DNA of 33,905 nucleotides from a virus, in the IMG/VR virus record IMGVR_UViG_3300030419_003402, positions 2,413 through 36,317 of that record, one strand, 5' to 3'. The notes beneath the pieces were generated by a model, which was given only the letters and a program-made list of their open reading frames with translations, searched no databases and was not told the origin of the DNA. Both the position numbers and the translations under genes were made by a program. How positions within the stretch are numbered: the stretch's first letter is position 1; each line of letters starts with the position of its first letter. This document shows, piece after piece, positions 1 through 9,000 of this stretch.

Positions 1-28
1 GAGGACATGAAAAAATGAGGATTATCTA

Positions 29-244
29 ATGACAGAACATAAAGATCCATACCCAGCTATAGGGACTAACTATAGACCAAACATACAACCCTCTACAACT
101 AATAGAGGGTTAACACTATCCAAAGAACAAGTAGAGGATTTAAGAGACTTATTAGAACAAGTAGCATCAGGAGAACCTGTTAATACTAGATTTAATCAGT
201 CATTACCTTTATTACATCTATTAGAAAGAGTCAGATTACTGTAA
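29..244 (+). CDS. small protein of unknown function (71 aa)
   Basis: I do not recognise this protein. The ATG at 29 overlaps a TAA in another frame (TAATG), and a purine-rich GAGGAT sits about 7 bases upstream as a plausible ribosome binding site. The N-terminal 30 residues are polar and Pro/Asn/Thr-rich. Residues 31-48 (SKEQVEDLRDLLEQVASG) look like an amphipathic helix, and the C-terminus is Leu-rich (LPLLHLLERVRLL). There is no signal peptide or membrane segment. The next small gene begins 3 bases after its stop, so the two are probably co-transcribed and both end at the terminator near 427-463. The close packing supports a real gene. Confidence 0.7.
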   Translation: MTEHKDPYPAIGTNYRPNIQPSTTNRGLTLSKEQVEDLRDLLEQVASGEPVNTRFNQSLPLLHLLERVRLL

Positions 245-247
245 ATT

Positions 248-394
248 ATGGCAAAAATTAAGAAATCATTACTCGGTACAGAATTTGTGGAGGCAGTCCC
301 TAAGAAAACCCGCCAGGGTCATGGGAAACACTCCAAATACTCTGCCACTAGTAGGAATCATGCAAGGAAAAGATCTCGAGGCCAAGGAAAATAG
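248..394 (+). CDS. very basic 48-aa peptide, possibly nucleic-acid binding
   Basis: This short gene reads from ATG at 248 to TAG at 392-394. The product starts MAKIKKSLLGTEFVEAVPKK and ends in a cluster of Arg/Lys (RNHARKRSRGQGK). Fourteen of 48 residues are Lys or Arg and three are His, so it is strongly cationic. I believe similar peptides with the 'GTEFVE.VPKKTRQG' and 'RGQGK' signatures recur in T4-like cyanophages, but cannot confirm this here. Its charge suggests binding to DNA, RNA or an acidic protein; this is inference. It starts 3 bases after the 71-aa gene and is the last gene before an intrinsic terminator. An overlapping frame at 285-494 is a shadow that runs through the terminator. 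Confidence 0.75.
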   Translation: MAKIKKSLLGTEFVEAVPKKTRQGHGKHSKYSATSRNHARKRSRGQGK

Positions 395-426
395 TGATTT
401 TTATGGAAATCTAGTGAGATTTTATG

Positions 427-463
427 AAAAATACCCGCCTCTCTGGTTCGGAGGGGTTTTTTT
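427..463 (+). terminator. intrinsic terminator
   Basis: A GC-rich stem is followed by seven T residues. CCC at 434-436 and CTC at 439-441 pair with GAGGGG at 451-456, with a 2-base bulge (GC, 437-438) and a 9-base loop. The A-run at 427-431 can pair with the T-run at 457-463, so it could also act from the other side. It separates the two small upstream genes from the baseplate cluster. Confidence 0.75.
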
Positions 464-473
464 ATGCATTCCA

Positions 474-603
474 CCGGAAATCTCTAGTAAATAGAGTGTA
501 GAATTGGATAAAAATGATGGAAAATTGTGTTCCCGGAGACGTTCAAGAGGAATTACTCCGCGAAATAAGTAACGATAAGTTAACTCCGTCCCGGAAATCT
601 CTA
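474..603 (+). repeat. 13-bp direct repeat CCGGAAATCTCTA (474-486 and 591-603)
   Basis: The same 13 bases occur just before the 61-aa gene (474-486) and inside it (591-603), 117 bp apart. The first copy runs into a small perfect hairpin (CTCTA 482-486, loop GTAAA, TAGAG 492-496). The second sits in the loop between CTCCGT (584-589) and ACGGAG (608-613). Function unknown; it could be a short duplication or an RNA-level element. Confidence 0.45.
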
Positions 604-699
604 AAAAACGGAGAATTATTCGAATCGGATGATGATTTACCTTCCGTTGAGGATTTCACTGAGAACAACAAGGAAGCTCAACCATTATTTGAGTTTTAA
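514..699 (+). CDS. 61-aa acidic protein with LPSVEDF peptide
   Basis: I do not recognise this as a family of known function. The start is ATG at 514 or the adjacent ATG at 517; GGAT precedes them but no strong Shine-Dalgarno is present. The second half is acidic (FESDDDLPSVEDF) and the protein ends PLFEF. Residues 42-48, LPSVEDF, match the repeated LPS[IVL][ED]x[FYV] peptide at the N-terminus of the coiled-coil protein encoded at 30928-32691. It is the first gene after the terminator, and a late-promoter-like element follows its stop, ahead of gp25. A short tail or baseplate docking protein is conceivable, but that is inference. Confidence 0.65.
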   Translation: MMENCVPGDVQEELLREISNDKLTPSRKSLKNGELFESDDDLPSVEDFTENNKEAQPLFEF

Positions 700-702
700 G
701 GT

Positions 703-710
703 CATAAATA
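703..710 (+). promoter_or_regulatory. T4-type late promoter element before gp25
   Basis: CATAAATA matches the T4 late -10 consensus TATAAATA at seven of eight positions. It lies 23 bp before the GTG start of gp25 in a short AT-rich gap. Three other ATAAATA elements in this window have nearly the same spacing to a start codon. T4-type late promoters need no -35 box and are read with the gp55/gp33 system; that this phage uses it is inferred. Confidence 0.65.
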
Positions 711-733
711 AAGCCAGTATAAATTGTAATTAA

Positions 734-1135
734 GTGCCGGTTCAACAAGTTAGTCCAGGATTTAAGGACATAAGTGCCACTTTTCAAATTAATCCTATTA
801 ATTCAGACTTAATTGCATTGAAAAATGAGAATGCTATTGCGCGTTCAGTTAGAAATTTGATATTAACCATCCCTGGTGAGCGACCTTTCGCTCCTGTTTT
901 AGGTTCGAATGTCAATAATTTACTTTTTGAGAACTTTGATGAACTAACTGCATCAGCAATTAGAAGTGAAATTGAAACAACCTTGAATAATTATGAACCT
1001 AGGGTAGAAATTAACACTGTTACAGTGAAACCCAACTTTGAACTACATGAATTCCATGTAACCATTCAATATTTTATTGTTGGAATGGATGTACCGGAAC
1101 AAGAACTCACCTTTGCGTTACTGCCCACTAGGTAA
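734..1135 (+). CDS. gp25: baseplate wedge protein gp25 (lysozyme-like fold)
   Basis: This is the T4 gp25 homologue, a small wedge protein at the inner baseplate that contacts gp6 and the tail-sheath end and helps start sheath assembly. At 133 aa it is almost the same length as T4 gp25 (132 aa). The central stretch NAIARSVRNLILTIPGERPF followed by GSNVNNLLFENFDELT is the family core. The C-terminal 'VTIQYFIVGMDVPEQELTF' is the last beta hairpin of the gp25-like fold. The start must be GTG: an in-frame TAA lies directly upstream (731-733) and the next in-frame ATG is near residue 119. gp6 begins on the base after its stop, so the two are translationally linked. Confidence 0.95.
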   Translation: MPVQQVSPGFKDISATFQINPINSDLIALKNENAIARSVRNLILTIPGERPFAPVLGSNVNNLLFENFDELTASAIRSEIETTLNNYEPRVEINTVTVKPNFELHEFHVTIQYFIVGMDVPEQELTFALLPTR

Positions 1136-3040
1136 ATGCCTTTAGTAAATTTTAGCAACGTCGATTTTGACCAAATAAAGACTTCGATTACAGATTATCT
1201 GAGATCGAATTCTAATTTTACTGATTATGACTTTGAAGGGTCAAACTTATCGACTATTATAGACACATTAGCTTATAATACTTACATAGCCTCATATAAT
1301 GCCAACATGGCTACTAATGAGGTGTTCATTGATTCGGCCACTCTCAGAGAGAACGTGGTGTCTCTGGCAAGGAATATAGGGTATCTACCTAGATCCAGGA
1401 AATCAGCCAAAGCGAACATATCTTTTAGTGTAGATGTATCTGGTGGGTCTGCAGTATCACTAACATTGAAAGCTGGGGTTGTTGCTGTTTCTAGTAAGAC
1501 TTTTGGAAAAGAAACTTTTACATTCTCTGTACCTAATGATATTACTGTTCCTGTAAGAAGTGATGGAACAGCTTTATTTGAAAATATTGATATTTTTGAA
1601 GGAACTTATGTTAATCAGACCTTTAGTATTAACTCAAGGAACCCTTATCAGAGATTTATTCTTCCCAATTCAGGAATTGACACCTCTTTAATCACTTGTT
1701 TAGTCAGAAATGACTCTTCTTCTACTGTTACTCGTAAATTTAACCAATTTAACAGCTTTGTAGGGGTTGATAAGGACTCTAAAATCTTCTTTATTCAAGA
1801 AACTGACAATGAAAGGTATGAATTGTTGTTTGGTGATGGTGTTTTTGGTGTCGCATTGAAGGAACCAGAACAAATTGAAGTGGGTTACATCATCTCTAGT
1901 GGTGAATCTGGTAATGGAGTGGGTAAATTTAGCTACGCAGGTAGGTTAATTGATAATAGTGGGACTTCAATCACTACAGGAATCTCTATTTTAACTGCTA
2001 ACCAGAGTTCTTATGGTGGAAAGGCCATTGAAAGTATAGATTCTATCAAGAAATACGCTCCTAGAATCTATTCTTCTCAAAACAGAGCAGTAACATCAGC
2101 TGATTTTGAGGCATTAGTACCTACAATCTACCCTGAGTCTGAATCAGTCTCTGCATATGGAGGTGAAGAACTAAGTCCTCCGTCATTTGGAAGAGTTTTT
2201 ATTAGTGTTAAACCTTACAATGGAGTTTATCTAGCTGATTCTATTAAGGAAAACATTATAAATGAACTCAAAAAGTATTCTGTAGCAGGAATCATCACTG
2301 AAATTGTTGATTTGAAGTATTTGTACCTGGAACCAACTACTACTGTTTATTATAATACTAACTTATCCTCAAATCCAGAAGCTCTGAAAACTATTGTTTC
2401 AGATAACATCGTAAAATATGGTGATTCTAGTGAGTTAAATAAGTTTGGAGCAAGGTTTAAATACAGTAAATTCCTTAATGTTATTGATAACAGTAATGCA
2501 TCAATAACTTCTAATATTACTACAGTATTGATGAGAAGGGATCTGAGAGTTGAATTAAACCAATTTGCGGAATATGAACTTTGTTATGGTAATCGTTTTT
2601 ATGTTGGTAGTGAAGATGGATACAATATCAGGTCTTCAGGATTTAAAGTAAGTGGTATTACTGATACTGTTTACCTTGGGGACATTCCAAATTCAGATCT
2701 TGAGAAAGGTACTGTATTCTTGTTTAAATTAAGCTCTCCAACACAACCAGTAATAGTGAAAAAGAGTGTTGGAACCATTGATTATGTAAAAGGTGAGATT
2801 ATGTTAAATCCACTTAAGATTATCTCAACTAATGTTGTTCGTAATGAAATGAACCTTATTGAAATCTCAATGGCTCCTTATTCCAATGACGTGATTGGAC
2901 TTCAGGATCTGTATTTACAGTTAGATTCTAATAATTCAACCATCACTATGGTATCTGATGAAATTTCTTCTGGAAATGATGTTTCTGGAAGTAATTATAC
3001 AGTAACCTCTAGTTATTCATCCACATCACTAACAAGATAA
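1136..3040 (+). CDS. gp6: baseplate wedge protein gp6
   Basis: This is the T4 gp6 homologue, the wedge protein that links neighbouring wedges into the ring around the baseplate hub and belongs to the J-like baseplate family. It is 634 aa against 660 in T4. The conserved N-terminal block is clear: DYDFEGSNLSTIIDTLAYNT, then ANMATNEVFIDSATLRENV and ARNIGYLPRSRKSAKA (about residues 32-92). A middle segment (ERYELLFGDGVFG, near residue 225) and 'IYSSQNRAVTSADFEALV' followed by 'GRVFISVKP' (about residues 310-360) are also typical of gp6/J-like proteins. It starts directly after gp25 with no gap, and the gp7-slot gene begins 10 bases after its stop. Confidence 0.95.
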   Translation: MPLVNFSNVDFDQIKTSITDYLRSNSNFTDYDFEGSNLSTIIDTLAYNTYIASYNANMATNEVFIDSATLRENVVSLARNIGYLPRSRKSAKANISFSVDVSGGSAVSLTLKAGVVAVSSKTFGKETFTFSVPNDITVPVRSDGTALFENIDIFEGTYVNQTFSINSRNPYQRFILPNSGIDTSLITCLVRNDSSSTVTRKFNQFNSFVGVDKDSKIFFIQETDNERYELLFGDGVFGVALKEPEQIEVGYIISSGESGNGVGKFSYAGRLIDNSGTSITTGISILTANQSSYGGKAIESIDSIKKYAPRIYSSQNRAVTSADFEALVPTIYPESESVSAYGGEELSPPSFGRVFISVKPYNGVYLADSIKENIINELKKYSVAGIITEIVDLKYLYLEPTTTVYYNTNLSSNPEALKTIVSDNIVKYGDSSELNKFGARFKYSKFLNVIDNSNASITSNITTVLMRRDLRVELNQFAEYELCYGNRFYVGSEDGYNIRSSGFKVSGITDTVYLGDIPNSDLEKGTVFLFKLSSPTQPVIVKKSVGTIDYVKGEIMLNPLKIISTNVVRNEMNLIEISMAPYSNDVIGLQDLYLQLDSNNSTITMVSDEISSGNDVSGSNYTVTSSYSSTSLTR

Positions 3041-3050
3041 TACTAAAATA

Positions 3051-6000
3051 ATGGCAGTCGATAGAGTTCAATTTCAGGATGTTGTTGCTAGCCAACTTCC
3101 TAGATTTGTTAGAGAGGATTTTCCTCTTCTTCCTGACTTTTTGGAGCAATACTATTCTTCCCAAGAATATCAAGGGGGATCATTTGATTTACTTCAAAAT
3201 ATTGACCAATATGTAAAAGTTGATCAATTGTGTAATTTAACAAATTCCACAATTCTTCATACTGCTCTTGATTATAATGAGAGGACTGTACAGACATCAT
3301 CGCCTGGACAGACAGGTATTACAACAACTGTTGCAGCTAATAATACAGTAGAAGTTAATGAGACATTATATGTTGTTAATGATGGAAACTATACTGATGG
3401 ATTTCCTGAGACTAATGGTTTAATTAAAATTAATGATGAGATCATTAAGTATGAAACTAAGGATTCTGAGAAGTTTTATAATTGTACGAGGGGATTTAGT
3501 GGAATTACTTCTTACATAAGTCCAAATACAAATGATGAATTGGTATTTGATGTCACCGTACCCAATGAGCATCCTGCTGGATCTGTAATATACAATTTAA
3601 ATATTATTTTCTTACAGGAATTCTTTAAAAATTTAAAGTCTCAAGTTGCTCCTGGATTTACTGACAGAACTTTATATACTGGATTAGATAAAAAGAACTT
3701 TATTTTTAATTCTAACAGTTTTTATAATTCAAAAGGAACTGACTCTTCCTTTAAGATTCTATTCAATAGTTTATATGGAAAGGATGTTGATATTATCCGT
3801 CCTAGTGAATTATTACTTAGACCTTCTGATGCTGACTATAAAGTAACTAAAGATTTTGTAGTAGAAACAGTTAGTGGAGATCCAGGGAAGTTAAAGAATC
3901 TAACTCTCTTCCAAAGAGCTACTGGAGCTAAAGGTGCTGTTTCCAATATAAGAAAAATTGATTCTATTCCTGCTACAGGAGCTGGTAGTACTACTGTTGC
4001 TTATAAACAAGAGGTAGTTCCAGGAACATATTATCAAATCAGTCTAGATGATCATAAGTATAATGATGCAACTAGTTCAACTAAAGATTTTAAGCCTAAT
4101 CCTAAAACAAAACTTTTAACTAAAGTTTCTTTGGGTTCTACTATTATAGATGTTGATTCTACTGTAGGATTTCCCACAACAGGATTCTTGGCTGTAAGGG
4201 ATGTCAATAATGATTTAATTTCAATTGCTTATACTGGTAAAAGTATCAACCAGTTTTTTAATATTAGTGGAATAACCTCTTTAACAGAACTGTCTGCTAA
4301 AGAAGATATTAGTTTAGATAGTTATTCTTATGCTTATGTTGGAATTAATACTTCAGAAGAAATTAGAGTTAGAGTTAATGCTACTTTAAAAGATTTTGAG
4401 TTAGATAAAGAAGCTTATTATTATAATTCTGGTGATACTATTAATATTAAATCATTAGGTGTTGAATCTAGTGTTGAACCTTCTAGACATTGGACTTTTA
4501 ATACTCAAACAGAATGGAATGTTTTAAGTATTGAAGAAGTTGATTTAAGTGAGAATGTTTATAAGGTTAATGTATTTGATAACCAATTCTTAGATAAGGG
4601 ATATCAGGTTAATATTTCTATTAATGATGTCATCAAAGGAAAGGGTAGAGTTGTTGGTATTAACTCTCTCAGAAGTTTTGATGTTAAATTAGAAACTAAT
4701 ATTGATACTAGTGCAGATGGTTATATCGTAGAAAATCAATTATTGAAAGGAAAGTCTAATCTTTATACTAAAGTTAATAGTTATGTTGCTAATGTACAAA
4801 ATTCATATGCAACATTTGATGGAGATGTTTTAGTAGCTTCTAATTCACTTCCACATTATAATAATTTACCTACTGATCCTTATAATAAGACTGCTTATTT
4901 TAATGGTACTCCTGGTGGTTCTTCTAGTGAGACTATTACTTTAACTCATTATTCTGAAAGGGGATCTGCTAGTCCTAGTTTAGATCATGGATTCTTTACT
5001 GGAGATGCTGTTTATTATGAAGCAGAAGGTGAATGGACTGTTCCTTTTGGATCAGTTGACCCAGTACGTAGTATAAAGAGTCAACTTAACACTAGTATTG
5101 GAAAATTAACTGAGAGTGTTTACTATATCTACAGAGTTAATTCAACACAAGTTAAACTAGCTAGAAGTAGAGCAGATATTTTTGCTGCTAAGTTTATTCT
5201 TCTTTCTGGAGATGTTACTGATAGTAAGTTTACTTATTATGATTACTATCAGAAAACTTTTGAACCCCAGTCAATTTATAGACATGTAACTTCTCCATCT
5301 AAGAAAGGAGGGAATTTTGTTACTGAACCTGGTTATACAGCTATATTGAATAATGGTGTAGAACTACTTAACTACAAATCTTCTGATGTCATTTATTATG
5401 GTGATTTAAAATCAGCTGAGGTTACTAAGGGTGGTATTAATTATGATGTTATAAATCCTCCTAATTTCCATCTCTTTGACTCGGTAGGGTCAGGAGCTAC
5501 TGGTATTACCGCAGTTAAGGGTCAATTAGAAAGAATTGATATTCTTGATCAAGGTTTTGATTATGTTGGAACACCTACTATTGAAATTAAAGGTGGTAAT
5601 GGAAGTGGTGCTGTAGCTGAAGCTAATATGTCACTGGTTATTCATGAACCAGCCTTTAATGCAGAAGGAACTATAGGAGTTGGTGCTACTAATCCTGATA
5701 TAATTTTAGGTAAAGAAACTATAGGTTTTGGTACTTATCATAAATTCAAAAATGCAGAATCTGTAATTTATGATTCACAAGGAGAAACTGGTGTAGGTGG
5801 CCTTTCTACTTTTTCTACTTATTATGTTGAAGTAGTAGATAATTATACTATTAAATTGCATACTAGTGTTGCTAATGCAAGAGTAGGAATTGATACAGTT
5901 AATTTAACATCATATGGAACTGGAACTCAAAGATTTAGATCATCAGAAAGAAAGAGAATTGTTTCTGGAATTGTTGTAAAGAGTTCTGGATCTGGTTATC

Positions 6001-9000
6001 AGAATAAGCAAAAAACTATTCCTACTTCTGGAATTAATACTGCTACTAATGTTATTTCTATTACTAATCATGGATATGAAAGTGGAGAAATAGTCCAGTA
6101 TACTTCTGGTGGAAGTGCTGTTGGGGGATTGTCTGAAAGTTCTAATTATTATGTTAGAAAGGTTGATGATAATTCATTCTCTTTAAGTCTTGTAGGAGGA
6201 ACTAATCAAGAGAAATATTATTATGATAATAATGTTGTTGTAAATTTAACTACTACTGGAGATGGTTCCTTTAATTATGAACCAATTACAGTTTCAGTTA
6301 AAGGTACAGTTGGAATTGCTACTACTGTAGGAACTGCTCAAGATTTTAATTGTAAAGTTCAACCCATCTTTAGAGGTGAAATTGATTCTGTTGATATTAC
6401 TACAGGTGGTGTTGGTTATGGTGCTTCTGAGATTCTTAATTTCAATAGACAACCAGATATTACTTTTAAGAGTGGAGAGAATGCTCAATTAGAGCCTATT
6501 ATCAGTAATGGTAAAATAGTCAGTATTAATATTAGATCTGGTGGTAGTTCATATAATTCCCCTCCTGATTTAACTATAAAAGGACCTACTGGAAAGTATG
6601 CAAGACTTACACCACAAATTGAAAATGGTGTAATTGTTGATGTTAAAATTATTAGTGGTGGAGTAGGGTTTACTACAGATAAAACCACCATTGAAGTTAA
6701 GGCAGCTGGTGAAAATGCTATTGTAGAAGTTACTCCTAAAGAGTGGAATATTAATAACTTTGAAAAGTATTATAATGCAGGTGCTTCTGCTGGTTTGATT
6801 AAAGAGGATGATGGATTCTTAACTAGAAACATTGGAAATACTTCTCTAGAATATGGAGCCCTTTATGCCCCTAGAGCATTAAGGAAAGCTTCTTATATGG
6901 TCTCTGCTAACTGGGATGAATTGATCTTCCCTAAGGTTCATTATGGAGTTCCTGATTTAAACATACAAAGTGGAAGAGAAGTCTTTAGTGGATCACAGTA
7001 TCACTCACCAATTCTAGGATGGGCTTATGATGGCCATCCAATTTATGGTACTTATGGGTATAAGGGAATTGAGGGTGGAGTTGTTGAACAAATGACTTCT
7101 GGATATAGTCTGGTTTCTGCAGGATCTACTTTTGCTCAAGAAAGACCACCTCTATCTACTTTCCCTAATGGATTCTTTGTTGAAGATTATCTTTATACTG
7201 GTAATGGTACTCTAGATGAACATAATGGTAGATTCTGTGTTACTCCAGAATATCCCAATGGAACCTATGCTTACTTTATAACTCTAAGTGAAAATAATGA
7301 AAGTAGTGGTCCATTTGATGGAGTTAAGAGACCAACTTTCCCATATGTAATTGGTAATAGTTTTGCCTCCCAACCCAATGACTTTAACTTTAAGTCTATT
7401 TCTAATCAGACAGATTATGATATAGAAGGTAAAGGTTGGTTTAGAAATACTGCCAATTATAATATTGGAGACGCTAAGAGTGGATATAAGTTTATCTTCA
7501 ATTCTAATGAGATTCAAAAACAGTCTCTTGATATTACAGCGTCTTCAGTAGGTAATGTACAATCTGTTGGTATATTTACTGGAGGAACTGATTATCGTTA
7601 TAAGGATACAGTAGACTTTAATAATGAGGGGACTAGTGGTACTGATGCTGGTGCTAGAGTTGAAAGACTGGCTGGAAAAGAAATTAGTGTTGTAAGTTCT
7701 TCTACTACTTCTTTTGAATTTGTTGAATATGCCTCAGGTAGAAGTGTAAATGAATTTATTGGATTTACTTCCTCTCCTCATAATTTCTTAAATAATCAAA
7801 TCTTTAATATTAGTGGTTTCTCATCTTATTTTGATGGATTTGATGGAAATTATAAGGTAGGTGTAAGGTCAGATAGTTTTGCTCTTAATAGTGGAATTGG
7901 AAGTGTTGGAACAACTGGTATTGTAACTTATTTTGGTGTTAGTGGTATTTTAGAATATCCTTCCCTCAGAACTAATGATATTTTAGGAATTGGAACTGAA
8001 AAACTTAAAGTTCTTAATATTGATAAGAAGCAACAAAGAATTCGTGTTCTTAGAGAACAAGAAGGAACAGTAGGTTCTGGTTGGTCTGCAACTGCTTATG
8101 TTACTGGAACTCCTTTATTTGAAGATCCTAAGAAATTTACTGTAAATGTTGGTACTGTTAAAACTACCAAGACTTTAAGGATTAATTCGGAACATTATTT
8201 CTATCCTGCTGAATCTGTTGGTGTAGGAACTACTAACAGTTATAATGGGGTTGGTCTTGGAAATACTTTAGTATTCTCAAATCCAGGAACTGGTGCTACA
8301 AATATATTTGTTAAACCACAACATGTTTATATACCTGATCATGGATTAAAATTAAATGATAAACTTTATTACTTCCCCAATGGTGGTGGAACTGCTCCTT
8401 TAGTTTGGAATGGCAAAACTCCTGTAGGTACAGGAACTACTAGTCTCAATCTTCTTGCAGATTACTTCTATGCTGCACCATTAGGAAAAGACTTTATTGG
8501 TATTTCTAGTAATAAAGTTGGTATAGGAACTACTAATGTTGAAGGAACATCTAATCCTACTGGAGCCCCTGGTTATGTGGGGGTAGGAACCACTGCAGGA
8601 CTGTTATACTTCATCGATAGTGGTTTAGGGTCCTATCACAGTTTTAAGACCTCTCTGGAGGACGTAGTAACCTCTCAGGTGGATCGAACTTTGGTTACAG
8701 TATCTACTGCATCCACTCATGGATTAGCCGCTAAGGATAAAGTTTGGGTGAGTGTTCTGCCTACTACTGCAGTTAGTGTAGATGTAAGATATAATGATCA
8801 CAATAGGAGAATGATATTTAATCCTGTCTCCTTCACAGCATCTGATGTAGATACTCAATATAATACTATTACCTTTACTGGACATGATTTCAGAAAGGGT
8901 GAAAAGGTTATTCATACAGCGGCCACTTCTTCTGGTGGATTGTCTGATGAATCCATGTATTATGTGGTTCCTTATAGTAAAGATAAGGTTAGGTTAGTAT

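Noticed and set aside
1-29. End of an upstream gene
   Set aside because: Two frames are open at the left edge, one ending TGA at 16-18 and one ending TAA at 27-29 (TAATG with the next start). Too few codons remain to choose or identify a product.
285-494. Forward open frame of 69 codons
   Set aside because: It overlaps the basic 48-aa gene in another frame and runs through the intrinsic terminator; the product has no coherent composition.
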